A DNA stretch of 32,892 bases from Bacteroidota bacterium (GCA_030706785.1 JAUZNW010000022.1:1-32892), one strand, 5' to 3'. Positions 17,284-25,612 are shown, counted from the stretch's first letter. Notes: generated by a model not told the origin, from the letters alone. Numbers and translations are program-made.

Positions 17284-17315
17284 CAATTTGAGAATCCCTT
17301 TTTCATTTTGAACAA
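17284..17315. promoter_or_regulatory. Possible activator sites related to the 12732 palindrome
   Basis: CAATTTGAGAAT (17284-17295) and TTTTTCATTTTGAACAA (17299-17315) resemble the palindrome TTTCTCATTTTGAGAAA; the second matches 14 of 17 positions. They lie about 110-130 bp upstream of the outer-membrane protein gene and just after the sigma-54 regulator gene. I found no -24/-12 promoter with correct spacing downstream of them. Confidence 0.3.
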
Positions 17316-17343
17316 TTCATGGCATTGCTTGTATATAAATAAT

Positions 17344-17362
17344 GTGCTCATATATAGAGCAC
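17344..17362. promoter_or_regulatory. Perfect inverted repeat in the leader of the beta-barrel gene
   Basis: GTGCTC (17344-17349) and GAGCAC (17357-17362) flank ATATATA. It could be an operator or a short leader hairpin; it is not followed by a T run. It lies 56 bases before the chosen ATG. Confidence 0.35.
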
Positions 17363-17417
17363 TATGAATAAAAACTGTGCACGGCCCGGCATTTGTAATT
17401 GCATCACGCTAAAGAAT

Positions 17418-17924
17418 ATGTCTATGAATACTCTTAAAAAGACATTTATAATTCTGTTGTTCCTCTCAATAACAGGTGTTGCTTCAGAGGGACAATCGCT
17501 GACCGGTAATTACCGTGCTGCAATAGGCGTAAGGGCTGGTGAGACTTCAGGCGTCACATTCAAAATCAGAGGGAGGAATAGTGGAGGAGTTGAATTGCTG
17601 GCTGGATTATGGAGTGACTGGCTGAACCTCACTGCCCTTTATGAAAGGAATGTGCCTGCTTTCGGAGTTAACGGAATGAACTGGTACTATGGCGGTGGCG
17701 GACATGTTGCTTTCTCAACCGGAACATATTACAACGGAGGGAGGCGTTATTCCAGGGGCAGTGATTATGCTCTTGGAGTTGACGGGATCGTGGGACTTGA
17801 ATACAAGATCCCACCAATACCATTCGCAGTAAGCCTCGACCTCAAGCCACTCGTGGAAGTATATCGGAACGGCGATCTGTTTTTTGGTCTTGATCCCGGT
17901 ATAGGAGTGAAATTTACTTTCTGA
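17418..17924 (+). CDS. Secreted or outer-membrane beta-barrel-like protein
   Basis: About 168 residues with a Sec signal peptide (MNTLKKTFIILLFLSITGVAS). The mature part is rich in Gly and aromatics with alternating strands (GVTFKIRGRNSGGVELLAG, WYYGGGGHVAFSTGTYY) and ends in KFTF. A terminal aromatic after short amphipathic strands is typical of small outer-membrane barrels. The start is placed at ATG 17418 (ATG 17424 is equally good). An in-frame ATG at 17364 would put 18 polar residues before the signal peptide and is unlikely. The coiled-coil gene follows by 55 bases, and the sigma-54 regulator precedes it, so it may be a target of that system. Exact function unknown. Confidence 0.8.
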   Translation: MSMNTLKKTFIILLFLSITGVASEGQSLTGNYRAAIGVRAGETSGVTFKIRGRNSGGVELLAGLWSDWLNLTALYERNVPAFGVNGMNWYYGGGGHVAFSTGTYYNGGRRYSRGSDYALGVDGIVGLEYKIPPIPFAVSLDLKPLVEVYRNGDLFFGLDPGIGVKFTF

Positions 17925-17979
17925 GGAAATTCAATAAAATCTATTTAAATTATCAAACTAAAATCAAGGAGGACTTAAA

Positions 17980-18954
17980 ATGGACAACAAAGAAAACTTA
18001 AGGAATGAAAATCTGGCTGATACCGGCAGATTAGAAGCTGCCCGGAAGGAGGGCCGCTCAAAAGGGGTTCTGCTGACCGCAATCATCAGCCTGATAATTC
18101 TGCTGGCTCTTGGTATACTGGGCTATGCCCTATACAACCGCGATCACAACAATCAGGTTGCATTGATGGAAAGCCAGAAGAACTCATATATGGAGCAGCT
18201 CACAGCCCGTGATTCAATGATCAATGACTGGCTGACGACTTTTGACCAGATTGAGAAGAATCTGAACCTAATCAAGGAAAAGGAGAAAATCCTTACCGTG
18301 AAGTCATCAACAAACACTGAAGTCTCCAAAGACAGGAAAGCACAGATCATGGAAGACATCAAGGACATCAACACATTGATCGATGAAAACAAGAAAAAAA
18401 TTGCCAACCTGAACGCTCAGCTGAAAAAATCAGGAGCAACCATTAAAGGCCTGGAGACAAGGATCGCCAGCCTTGAGGAATCGATGAAGCAGTATGAAGC
18501 CCAGATTACAGATCTGAAGACCACAATCGACAGCAAAAACACCGAGATCGGACAACTTAACAATAATGTTGTTGCTCTCAAGGATACCGTCTCGCAGCAG
18601 GGTCAGACGATCAGAACCCAGACCAGCAAGCTGAATCAGGCATTCTACGTCTCAGGTACTTATAAGGATCTGAAAGAAAAGGGTATACTTACGAAAACAG
18701 GAGGATTTATTGGTCTTGGCAGGAAAGAGTTATTTATGAGTGATGTGCCGGCCAATCTGTTTAATGAGATTGACTTGACCCAAACCAAAACAATCCCAGT
18801 GAATGCAAAAGATGTAAAGCTCATTACAGAACATCCTTCAAGCTCGTATGAACTTGTACGCGAAAATCCTAATGAAGTGGCCTATATTTCGATAAAGAAT
18901 CCGGAAGAGTTCTGGAAGCTGTCAAAATATGCGGTTGTTGAGCTGAAGAAGTAA
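17980..18954 (+). CDS. Membrane-anchored coiled-coil protein of unknown function
   Basis: A 324-residue protein. After a ~30-residue charged N-terminus there is one TM helix (~30-50, GVLLTAIISLIILLALGILGYAL). A long periplasmic coiled coil follows (~60-215, heptads such as KKIANLNAQLKKSGATIKGLETRIASLEESMKQYEAQITDL). A compact C-terminal domain (~218-324: FYVSGTYKDLKEKGILTKTGGFIGLGRKELF...) ends it. I recognise this as a type common in Bacteroidota but not its function. A strong AAGGAGG lies 8 bases before the ATG, unusual for this phylum and suggesting high expression. It sits behind the beta-barrel gene and ends at the terminator at 18990, so the two probably form one unit bridging the envelope. 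Confidence 0.85.
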   Translation: MDNKENLRNENLADTGRLEAARKEGRSKGVLLTAIISLIILLALGILGYALYNRDHNNQVALMESQKNSYMEQLTARDSMINDWLTTFDQIEKNLNLIKEKEKILTVKSSTNTEVSKDRKAQIMEDIKDINTLIDENKKKIANLNAQLKKSGATIKGLETRIASLEESMKQYEAQITDLKTTIDSKNTEIGQLNNNVVALKDTVSQQGQTIRTQTSKLNQAFYVSGTYKDLKEKGILTKTGGFIGLGRKELFMSDVPANLFNEIDLTQTKTIPVNAKDVKLITEHPSSSYELVRENPNEVAYISIKNPEEFWKLSKYAVVELKK

Positions 18955-18989
18955 ATTCAGGATCAGGATTTTATTACGATTATTTCTGG

Positions 18990-19055
18990 TTTCAGTGCAG
19001 GGTATCATCGGCAAAGGGTCCGTGCCAGATGATCCTGCACTGAAACTTTTTTTTA
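18990..19055 (+). terminator. Strong rho-independent terminator
   Basis: TTTCAGTGCAGG (18990-19001) pairs perfectly over 12 bp with CCTGCACTGAAA (19034-19045), followed by a long T run. An inner hairpin (GGCA 19010-19013 with TGCC 19023-19026) lies in the 32-base loop. It ends the coiled-coil protein transcript. Confidence 0.88.
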
Positions 19056-19133
19056 TCTTTTTTTGTTAATAAAATCACTGCTAATGTTATTTATTTCCAA
19101 AACATTACACCCTCTTTCTTCTTACCTTCTTCT

Positions 19134-19234
19134 TAACTTTGTGTCAGGCCGGCATCCATTCGCCTTTCCTATTCTGGAATTAGCACAATAAAATACTGAC
19201 TAACAACTTAAACAAAACGGAGGCCGGCCATTTT
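19134..19234 (+). ncRNA. Candidate structured small RNA, copy 1
   Basis: A TAACTTTG box (19134-19141) is followed by 5 bases and then by GGCCGGCATCCATT (19147-19160). This pairs with AACGGAGGCCGGCC (19216-19229) in 12 of 14 positions, so the RNA's 5' and 3' ends form one long stem. Inside, TTCC/GGAA (19166-19169/19176-19179) closes the loop TATTCT. The whole element is homologous to copy 2 at 19746, including the promoter box. It lies upstream of the 62-codon ORF, so a leader function for that ORF is an alternative. The rest of the 18955-19357 gap holds a terminator and one palindrome. Confidence 0.55.
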
Positions 19235-19262
19235 AAAGAGGGAGCTGTTCTGATATTTTTTA

Positions 19263-19278
19263 CGGATTAAATAATCCG
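19263..19278. other. 16-bp palindrome upstream of small ORF
   Basis: CGGATTA (19263-19269) and TAATCCG (19272-19278) form perfect inverted repeats separated by AA. With such a short centre it is more likely a protein-binding site than an RNA hairpin. It lies between small RNA copy 1 and the small ORF. Confidence 0.35.
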
Positions 19279-19357
19279 GTACTGATCTAGAATATTTTAA
19301 GAATCTAAACGTTATTCTGATGTATCTGTAGGTAAGTTTTAATCTTTTAAAGGAGAA

Positions 19358-19546
19358 ATGATAACTATGGAACAGGAAGAAGCATGCAGTTCAATCCATG
19401 TAAGCGCTTATAAAATGAGCCTTGCAAAACAGCTGGAAGAAAATTCCAGGAAGCTGATGGAGCATTACCGGAAGCTACAGGACCAGCAGAAAGAAACAGA
19501 AGGCCAGAAGCAGGAAATCCTGAGTTTTGTCTGTGACTGGCAGTAA
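19358..19546 (+). CDS. Small charged coiled-coil protein (about 60 residues)
   Basis: A 62-codon ORF with 59 residues if started at the second ATG (19367). AGGAG at 19351-19355 is two bases from the first ATG and 11 from the second, so the real start is uncertain. The product is mostly one charged amphipathic helix (SLAKQLEENSRKLMEHYRKL, then a QDQQKETEGQKQE stretch), with Cys near each end and no TM segment or signal peptide. I do not recognise it. It lies between the two structured RNA elements and behind a strong terminator, so it is a separate unit. Real coding status rests on the Shine-Dalgarno, codon-like composition and coherent helix. Confidence 0.55.
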   Translation: MITMEQEEACSSIHVSAYKMSLAKQLEENSRKLMEHYRKLQDQQKETEGQKQEILSFVCDWQ

Positions 19547-19745
19547 TCAGATAGTCCGGAATCGGCGTTCCATACCGGAACCGAACAATTATACATCATA
19601 AGCATACCAGGAACGGACAGGTACAAATCCGCCAAAAGTCTTTTTAATCCTTTTAATTCCTGTTTTGAACTTTAGAGGGTTATCAGTTGTTAATAACTTT
19701 ACTGATATGTTATTTAGTTATAGAAAATTCTAATACTGCTATATA

Positions 19746-19850
19746 TAACTTTGGTGACGGCCAGCATCCATTCTCATTTTCCTACTCTGGAAATTGTATT
19801 GGACCAAAATAATTGATTAATGCTAATAAAACGGATGCTGGCTTTCTTTA
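19746..19850 (+). ncRNA. Candidate structured small RNA, copy 2
   Basis: TAACTTTG (19746-19753), 5 bases, then GGCCAGCATCCATT (19759-19772). This pairs with AACGGATGCTGGCT (19830-19843): an unbroken stem of 10 pairs plus a G-U at the base, one A-C mismatch, then 2 more pairs. The 3' side runs into TTTCTTTATT, a terminator-like tail. Inner hairpin TTTCC (19778-19782)/GGAAA (19789-19793) closes loop TACTCT. Compared with copy 1, pair G-C has become A-U at stem position 5 (19151-19225 versus 19763-19839), a compensatory change, and the A-C mismatch near the stem end is shared. No gene follows on this strand, which argues for an independent small RNA. The remaining 19547-20118 gap holds only repeats. 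Confidence 0.6.
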
Positions 19851-19900
19851 TTACCCCTTCCGGATACTCATCTGAGGCTGAAATACGACTTCCTTAAATT

Positions 19901-20060
19901 GCACAGAAGTACGATGAGAGTACACTAAGTTTCACAGAGTTATTAGTTTAAACCTCCGTGGAACCCTGTACCCCGATAGTTATCGGGACACTGTGCTCTC
20001 CGTGTAAGTTCTTAAAGGTTTTAACCGTTTGTTAAGTAATTCACAAAGACATACAAAGGT
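19901..20060. repeat. Dispersed CACAGAG/CTCCGTGG repeat with CCCGATAG palindrome
   Basis: The stretch carries TTTCACAGAG, CCTCCGTGGAA, a perfect 16-bp palindrome CCCGATAGTTATCGGG (19972-19987) and CTCTCCGTGTAAG. Related sequences occur at 24877-24970 and 26865-26968. No ORF or coding signal is visible here. Confidence 0.55.
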
Positions 20061-20074
20061 GAATCTAAAACAAA

Positions 20075-20095
20075 CCCCCTTCAGGGGGAAGGGGG
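20075..20095. repeat. C/G-run hairpin repeat
   Basis: CCCCC (20075-20079), TTCA, GGGGG (20084-20088), then AAGGGGG gives two alternative partners for the C run. It lies just downstream of the outer-membrane protein gene's stop on the opposite strand and may help end its transcript. Confidence 0.4.
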
Positions 20096-20118
20096 TAATG
20101 ATATTTTGTTAACCAGTA

Positions 20119-20673
20119 TTATAATTTCAGTGCTATACCAATATTAAAGTAGGTGATACCATAACCCAGCTCAGCCATAACACCGAATTTCTCTTTGAAA
20201 TAATACCTTGCTCCGATATAACCTGCCAGTCTTATACCGGAGGAAGTTGCAGAATAATCGTATCCTAATGGAGTACCAAATTCATTGGCACTGACAATAT
20301 TATATCCAAGCAATATCCCCACATACGTATCCAGCTTGTTTGCGAGCGGATAATGGAAATTACCTCTGGCTCCAATAACAATGTTCGTGTATTTATAACC
20401 CCAATCGGAATATTCCCATTTATAGGATGAGAATCCGACGTAAGGTCCGACACCTATCGATCCCTTCTCAAGAACATTATCAACCACACCGAACTCAAGG
20501 GAAGCGGAAATAGGCGGTATCTGAGCATGATAATATGTTCCTGAATACCATGTGGATCCGAAACCAATACCAACGTTCAACACTTTTGTGCCCTTGCCAA
20601 AGGTTGATTCCTGTGCTGCCAGATGTGAAAGGGCAAAACAAACCAGTACCATAGATAGTAAAAATTTCTTCAT
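20119..20673 (-). CDS. Outer-membrane beta-barrel protein
   Basis: A 184-residue protein with a Sec signal peptide (MKKFLLSMVLVCFALSHLAAQ). The mature part is a run of amphipathic beta strands separated by short turns (LNVGIGFGSTWYSG, SIGVGPYVGFSSYKW, NIVIGARGNFHYPL, TYVGILLGYNIVS, IRLAGYIGARYYF, FGVMAELGYGITYFNIGIAL). This fits an eight-stranded barrel of the OmpW/Opr general type found in Bacteroidota. The ATG at 20673 is chosen because it begins the signal peptide; the longer reading frame adds 20 residues that do not fit. It stands alone; the glycerol operon ends 193 bases upstream. The substrate or role is unknown. Confidence 0.87.
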   Translation of the reverse strand: MKKFLLSMVLVCFALSHLAAQESTFGKGTKVLNVGIGFGSTWYSGTYYHAQIPPISASLEFGVVDNVLEKGSIGVGPYVGFSSYKWEYSDWGYKYTNIVIGARGNFHYPLANKLDTYVGILLGYNIVSANEFGTPLGYDYSATSSGIRLAGYIGARYYFKEKFGVMAELGYGITYFNIGIALKL

Positions 20674-20866
20674 AGTTTTTGGATTTACATTTCGACAATA
20701 GAGATTTAATACTTTGATTTCAAATAAGAACAATGGACAGGCGAATTTTGTTTAATTTTTCTTAAAAATCAAACATTTTTTCTAGACATCCGGATAAATC
20801 GGGGATGCTTCCCTGAGACCAGTTGTTTCTGGTATTGATCCAAAGTAATTTCTAGAATGTTCTCTG

Positions 20867-21580
20867 TCAGGCGCCTTTAAGAATCAGGAACATTGCCGCT
20901 GCCAGCGCTGCACCTATTGCCGGGCCCAAAATTGGTACCCAGGAATATCCCCAGTCGCTGTCACGTTTCCCCTGAATGGGCAGTAAGAAGTGCATAATGC
21001 GGGGACCTAAGTCACGGGCTGGATTAATAGCATAACCTGTCGGCCCTCCGAGCGATAACCCGATACCAAGAACCACAAGGGCAACCGGAAGTGCATTCAG
21101 TGCACCAAGCCCAACTTCAGGCTGAGCCATGTAAAGAACTGCCAATGCCAGGACGTATGTTCCGATAATCTCAGTAATGACATTGTACAGGTAGCTTCGG
21201 ATATTTGGCATTGTACTGAATACTGCCAGTTTTGAATCCCTGTCATCAGTGGCATCAAAATGCTTTTTATATGCAAGCCATACCAGGCATGCTCCGAACA
21301 TTGCCCCAAGAAGCTGGGCGGCGACATAAACAGGAACTAGCCTCCATGAAAACTTGTTTGCAATTGCAAGTGCAAGGCTGACAGCAGGATTAAGATGGGC
21401 CCCGCTGAACGGAGCTGAAATAAGAACTCCAGTGAACACCCCGACTGCCCACCCGAAGGTTATTACAATCCAGCCGCTGTTGTTTCCCTTTGTCTTGTTT
21501 AATAGTACGTTTGATACCACACCTCCTCCGAAAACAATAATGATGGCTGTTCCGAAAAATTCTGCAAAAAATGGACTCAT
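20867..21580 (-). CDS. glpF: Glycerol uptake facilitator (aquaglyceroporin)
   Basis: A 237-residue MIP-family channel with six TM helices and two half-helices. Both NPA boxes are intact: HLNPAVSLAL near 63-72 and YAINPARDLGP near 186-196. The Asp after the second NPA box (NPARD) is the usual glycerol-facilitator signature. It lets glycerol cross the inner membrane passively. It is the last gene after glpD and glpK on the same strand, separated from glpK by 102 bases that hold a tandem repeat. The length is a little shorter than E. coli GlpF (281), mainly in loops. Confidence 0.94.
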   Translation of the reverse strand: MSPFFAEFFGTAIIIVFGGGVVSNVLLNKTKGNNSGWIVITFGWAVGVFTGVLISAPFSGAHLNPAVSLALAIANKFSWRLVPVYVAAQLLGAMFGACLVWLAYKKHFDATDDRDSKLAVFSTMPNIRSYLYNVITEIIGTYVLALAVLYMAQPEVGLGALNALPVALVVLGIGLSLGGPTGYAINPARDLGPRIMHFLLPIQGKRDSDWGYSWVPILGPAIGAALAAAMFLILKGA

Positions 21581-21581
21581 A

Positions 21582-21667
21582 GGTTATTGGTGATTAGTGA
21601 TTGGTTATCGGTGATTGGTTATTGGTGATTGAATGTTGCAGGTTGCAGGATGCAGGTTGGTTGTTGA
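21582..21667. repeat. Imperfect tandem repeat between glpK and glpF
   Basis: Repeats of the form TTATTGGTGATTG occur four times at 21584-21631, followed by three TTGCAGG/ATGCAGG units at 21635-21657. The sequence resembles the TGCTGG repeats elsewhere in the window. It may lower or separate glpF expression from glpK. Confidence 0.6.
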
Positions 21668-21682
21668 TTAATTAACAATAAG

Positions 21683-23173
21683 TCAGGACGCTGCCCAGGC
21701 CTCTGCAGCTTTTACTGCACGGTGCCAGCCTTTGACAAGTGATTTCATTTTATCCTCTGGCAGTGCAGGTGAGAACCTCCTGTCAAGCTGCCACTGTTCC
21801 CTGATCTCCTCCATACTTGCCCAGTATTTAACTGCAAGCCCTGCAAGGTAAGCGGCTCCAAGTGCAGTTGTTTCAGTGATTTTCGGCCTTACAACATCTG
21901 CCCGGAGTAGGTCTGCCTGGAACTGCATAAGGTTTTCGTTTACCGTAGCTCCGCCATCCACACGTAATTCCCTGATTTTAATTCCGGAATCCTTCTCCAT
22001 AGCCTTGAGAACCTCCAGAGCCTGGAAAGCTATGCTGTCGAGGGCTGCTCTTGCAATATGTGCAGAAGTCGTCCCACGGGTTATGCCGACAATGGTTCCC
22101 CTGGCATGTTGGTTCCAGTGCGGAGCTCCAAGTCCTGCAAACGCGGGTACAAAGTAAACACCTTCACTGTCATTTACTTTTGCAGCAAGCTTTTCGACAT
22201 CAGCTGATCTGGTAATAATCCCCAAACCATCCCTAAGCCATTGAACTACTGCTCCGGCAATAAAGATACTACCTTCAAGTGCATACTGTGTCTGATTGCC
22301 TGTTTTCCATGCAATTGTTGTGAGCAGCCTGCTTTTCGATTCAATCGGTTTGCTCCCAATGTTCATCATCATGAAACAACCGGTCCCATATGTGTTCTTA
22401 ACCATTCCGGGTTCAGTACACATCTGGCCGAAAAGAGCTGCCTGCTGATCCCCGGCGATACCTGCAACCGGTATTTTAGTTGCAAATTGTCCTGATGTAT
22501 AACCATAGATTTCGCTTGAAGATCTTACATCAGGCAGCAGGCTTGCCGGAATTCTGAAAATATCCAGTAGTTCCCTGTCCCATTCAAGTGTGTGGATGTT
22601 GAAAAGCATTGTGCGGGATGCATTTGAAACATCAGTAACATGAAGCCCTCCTCCGGTAAGATTCCAGATGAGCCATGAATCAACAGTTCCGAAAGCAAGC
22701 TCACCCTTTTCAGCAAGCTTTCTCGCATCTTTCACATTTTCCAGGATCCACCTTACCTTTGTTGCCGAAAAATAGGCATCTATAATCAATCCCGTCTTTT
22801 TAAGAATTATTTCGCTCTTTCCTTCGTTTTTAAGCCTGTCACAAAATTCGGCAGTCCGTCTGTCCTGCCATACAATCGCATTATAGACCGGCTTCCCCGT
22901 TTTTCTGTTCCAGACTATTGTTGTTTCGCGCTGATTGGTTATGCCGATCCCTGCAATATCGGTGCTCCCAAGTCCTGCTTTTGCCATAGCCTCGGTGGCT
23001 ACTCCGATCTGGGACGACCATATCTCATCAGGATTATGTTCCACCCACCCCGGTTTCGGGAATATCTGTGTAAATTCTTTCTGGGCTGCAGCTATGGAAA
23101 GCCCTCTTCGGTCAAAGACAATTGCGCGGGAGCTGGTCGTTCCCTGGTCAAATGAAAGGATAAATTCGTTCAT
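21683..23173 (-). CDS. glpK: Glycerol kinase
   Basis: A 496-residue FGGY-family kinase. It phosphorylates glycerol to sn-glycerol 3-phosphate with ATP. The N-terminal phosphate-1 motif is FDQGTTSSR (8-16), the glycerol-binding residues R82-E83 lie in NQRETT, W102-Q-D104 in AIVWQDRR, and the second-domain [11 protein letters not shown] holds the catalytic Asp. The adenosine-binding [22 protein letters not shown] is intact. Length equals that of typical GlpK. It begins 22 bases after the glpD stop, so co-transcription is almost certain. Confidence 0.97.
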   Translation of the reverse strand: MNEFILSFDQGTTSSRAIVFDRRGLSIAAAQKEFTQIFPKPGWVEHNPDEIWSSQIGVATEAMAKAGLGSTDIAGIGITNQRETTIVWNRKTGKPVYNAIVWQDRRTAEFCDRLKNEGKSEIILKKTGLIIDAYFSATKVRWILENVKDARKLAEKGELAFGTVDSWLIWNLTGGGLHVTDVSNASRTMLFNIHTLEWDRELLDIFRIPASLLPDVRSSSEIYGYTSGQFATKIPVAGIAGDQQAALFGQMCTEPGMVKNTYGTGCFMMMNIGSKPIESKSRLLTTIAWKTGNQTQYALEGSIFIAGAVVQWLRDGLGIITRSADVEKLAAKVNDSEGVYFVPAFAGLGAPHWNQHARGTIVGITRGTTSAHIARAALDSIAFQALEVLKAMEKDSGIKIRELRVDGGATVNENLMQFQADLLRADVVRPKITETTALGAAYLAGLAVKYWASMEEIREQWQLDRRFSPALPEDKMKSLVKGWHRAVKAAEAWAAS

Positions 23174-23195
23174 ATCGGAAAATTCTAAACTGGAA

Positions 23196-24761
23196 CTACT
23201 TCCACAAGTAATTAGTTGTTAACTTATTATAATCGTTTATCTGCTTTCCCTCCCATGCTTTGTCGAAACCTAGCTCCTCAGCCATAAGGCTTGCTACTTC
23301 CTTTCCGGCAGCAGCGCTTGCCCTTGTATCCAGGAAGAGGGACCTGGTTCTCCTTGCCAGGATATCCTCCAGGTTACGGGGCATTTCATTCCTGCATATC
23401 CACACTATCTCGGCCCTCGTGTATGGGAGTCCGGGATGAACCTTTTCCCCGAGCGATGGCTGATCATCGATCATTTTCTCAATTTCCAGTGCACTGTCGC
23501 CATAGATCTTCAGGTGTTCGGATTTCAACTGCACATGATTTGTTGAGAAACTGTAATTCCTTGTAACACATTTCTTCTTTTCAAGGATCCCTGCTTTTAT
23601 AGCCTTGTCAAGTGTTTCCTCAGCCATCCTTCGGTACGACGTCCACTTCCCTCCAATGATCGAAAGAAGGCCTGAAGGAGAAAGGGTGATCTTATGCCGT
23701 CTTGAAACCTCCCTGGTCGCTTCGGGATTATCAGGATCTGCAGCAAGGGGACGCAAACCTGCAAAAACACAAAGTATGTCTTCCTTCTTCGGTGGTTTTG
23801 TAAGATACCTGCCTGCAGTATTAAGGATAAAATTGACTTCAGATTCCAGCGCAGTGGGCTCGAGGGAAATTTTATCGAGGGGTGTGTCGGTTGTCCCCAC
23901 CACAACTTTTCCATACCATGGAATTGCAAAAAGGACGCGTCCATCGTCAGTCTTTGGGATCATAATGGCTGATCTGCTTCCAAGGAATGAACTATCGATG
24001 ACAATATGTACTCCCTGGCTTGGACGTATTGTCGGTCTTGATGAAGGATTATCCATCCTGTGTATCTCATCAGCAAATACGCCTGAAGCATTTATTACCA
24101 GCTTGGCAGAAATATTGTATTCCTCCCCGGATTCTGTATCCTTTGCCTGAACACCTGTAATCCGGTTACTCCCATCCTTAATCAGGCCAGTGACCCTGAA
24201 ATAATTAAGGACTGTCCCGCCATTTGCGACACATGCCCTTGCAAGCGTAATTCCCATACGCGAATCATCAAACTGGCCGTCATGGTACACAATTCCACCC
24301 CTAAGTCCATCTGTTTTTATCAGCGGCAATCTCTCGATAGCCTTCTTCCTGTTAATGAAATAGGATTTCCCCATGCTAAGCCGGCCTGCAAGGAGATCGT
24401 AGAACTTCAGGCCAGCAGTGTACAGAATGACATCCCAGAGTGTATAAACCGGAATTACAAACTCCTGGTTGGCAGTAAGATGTGGAGCATTTTTAAGCAT
24501 CAGGCCCCTTTCGTGCAATGCTTCGGTCACCAGGAGGATATCCCCCTGGGCAAGATATCGAACACCACCGTGCACCAGTTTTGTGCTCCTTGATGAGGTT
24601 CCCTTTGTGAAATCTGATTGTTCGAGCAGAAGTGTTTTATATCCTCTTGTTGTGGCGTCAAATGCCACCCCGAGGCCTGTCGCTCCGCCGCCGATAACAA
24701 TGACATCCCATTGCCGTGAGAGATTGTTCTGCAAATTGCGGATCATGCTGTTTCGATCCAT
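23196..24761 (-). CDS. glpD: FAD-dependent glycerol-3-phosphate dehydrogenase
   Basis: A 521-residue flavoprotein of the GlpD/GlpA family that oxidises glycerol 3-phosphate to dihydroxyacetone phosphate and passes electrons to quinone. The FAD-binding GGGATG is at 24-29, followed by the LVHGGVRYL signature and the [13 protein letters not shown] region near the C-terminal part of the FAD domain; a C-terminal helical DAO_C domain ends the protein. The ATG at 24761 has GGAGG 5 bases upstream; a longer in-frame extension to 24911 lacks any such support and is not part of the enzyme. It is the first gene of glpD-glpK-glpF. Confidence 0.96.
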   Translation of the reverse strand: MDRNSMIRNLQNNLSRQWDVIVIGGGATGLGVAFDATTRGYKTLLLEQSDFTKGTSSRSTKLVHGGVRYLAQGDILLVTEALHERGLMLKNAPHLTANQEFVIPVYTLWDVILYTAGLKFYDLLAGRLSMGKSYFINRKKAIERLPLIKTDGLRGGIVYHDGQFDDSRMGITLARACVANGGTVLNYFRVTGLIKDGSNRITGVQAKDTESGEEYNISAKLVINASGVFADEIHRMDNPSSRPTIRPSQGVHIVIDSSFLGSRSAIMIPKTDDGRVLFAIPWYGKVVVGTTDTPLDKISLEPTALESEVNFILNTAGRYLTKPPKKEDILCVFAGLRPLAADPDNPEATREVSRRHKITLSPSGLLSIIGGKWTSYRRMAEETLDKAIKAGILEKKKCVTRNYSFSTNHVQLKSEHLKIYGDSALEIEKMIDDQPSLGEKVHPGLPYTRAEIVWICRNEMPRNLEDILARRTRSLFLDTRASAAAGKEVASLMAEELGFDKAWEGKQINDYNKLTTNYLWK

Positions 24762-24876
24762 AGTATCCTCCGTATCAGGTATTAATGTTACAAAGAATTT
24801 CCGGAAGTATGATAAAAACAGGGTGTAAAAAACTATTGAAATCCTGTCTATAACGGAGGTGTCATGAAGATAAGTC

Positions 24877-24970
24877 TTACAGAGACTCACTGAAAAGACA
24901 CAGATTTCCACAGAGTTAAAAAATATTACCTCCCTGGATCTCTATGCTACCCGGTGTTCTCTGTGTAAGT
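24877..24970. repeat. Dispersed CACAGAG-type repeat
   Basis: TTACAGAGACTCACTG, TTTCCACAGAGTTAAA and TTCTCTGTGTAAG form an imperfect inverted arrangement like those at 19901-20060 and 26865-26968. It separates the divergent glycerol operon and the isochorismatase-like gene. Confidence 0.5.
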
Positions 24971-24976
24971 TTTTAA

Positions 24977-24984
24977 TACATTTG
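24977..24984 (+). promoter_or_regulatory. Likely -7 box of the isochorismatase-like gene
   Basis: TACATTTG matches TAnnTTTG and ends 20 bases before the ATG at 25005, a suitable distance for a short leader. No TTTG is seen 20 bases upstream, so the -33 element is poor. Confidence 0.45.
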
Positions 24985-25004
24985 TTAATTTAAAAATTGG
25001 AAAA

Positions 25005-25586
25005 ATGAAAAAGATTCTCAGCCTGTTTCTTATAACATTTTCAATAGTGCTTTATTCAGCAGCGCAGAATAAAAGTACTGCACTGCTGCTGATTGACATC
25101 CAGAATTTTTATTTCCCCGGTGGAAAGGCGGCGCTCGTTGAGCCCGAAAAAGCTGCGGAAAACGCTGCCAGGCTTCTTGCGGAATTCCGGAAGGAAAACC
25201 TGCCTGTCATTCATGTAAAACATAATTCAGAGCCTGGTGGGGAAATAAACAAAATGGTTTCACCCGTTTCCGGAGAAAAGATCTTTTCAAAGAATGCTGT
25301 CAATTGTTTTGTCGGGACAGATCTCCTTGATTATCTGAAATCCATGAAGATTGACACCCTGGTTATCTGCGGGATGCAGACCCATATGTGCGTCGAGGCA
25401 GCAGTAAGAGCCGGAACCGATCTGGGATTTAAATGCATCCTCATAGGTGATGCCTGTGCAACACGTGATCTTAAGTATGGGGATAAGGTCATCAAAGCGG
25501 AGGATGTTCATTACTCTACCCTGAGCACGTTTAAGAGTTACGCAACTGTAGAAACTACGGAAGAGTTTCTTGCGAAGTGGAAGTGA
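25005..25586 (+). CDS. Secreted cysteine hydrolase, isochorismatase/nicotinamidase superfamily
   Basis: A 193-residue protein with a Sec signal peptide (~1-20, MKKILSLFLITFSIVLYSAA). The catalytic triad of the superfamily is present: D31 in LLIDIQN, K96 in FSKNAVNCF, and nucleophile C129 in GMQTHMCVEAA. The order and spacing match nicotinamidase-like and carbamoylase-like members. Export to the periplasm is unusual, since nicotinamidase and isochorismatase are normally cytosolic; the substrate is probably an amide or carbamate met outside the cytoplasm. It is a single-gene unit convergent with the lactonase-like gene, with a terminator-like hairpin between them. Confidence 0.9.
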   Translation: MKKILSLFLITFSIVLYSAAQNKSTALLLIDIQNFYFPGGKAALVEPEKAAENAARLLAEFRKENLPVIHVKHNSEPGGEINKMVSPVSGEKIFSKNAVNCFVGTDLLDYLKSMKIDTLVICGMQTHMCVEAAVRAGTDLGFKCILIGDACATRDLKYGDKVIKAEDVHYSTLSTFKSYATVETTEEFLAKWK

Positions 25587-25612
25587 TTAATTCAGGCAAT
25601 AGTAATGTAATG

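Noticed and set aside
17321-17335. TGGCATTGCTTGTAT as a -24/-12 promoter
   Set aside because: No GC at the required distance from GG; only the first half matches.
17387-17404. CGGCAT...TTGCAT resembling a sigma-54 promoter before the beta-barrel gene
   Set aside because: The distance between GG and GC is one base too long, and the start would fall almost at the start codon. Spacing is strict for sigma-54.
17364-17417. Upstream ATG for the beta-barrel gene
   Set aside because: It would add 18 residues before a clear signal peptide, and the region holds an inverted repeat rather than coding sequence.
19134-19850. The two structured elements as miniature transposons
   Set aside because: They have inverted ends, but no target-site duplication was seen and the homology includes the promoter box outside the inverted repeats. 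Kept only as an alternative.
24762-24911. N-terminal extension of glpD
   Set aside because: The ATG at 24761 has a well-placed GGAGG and matches the family start; the extension includes intergenic repeat sequence.
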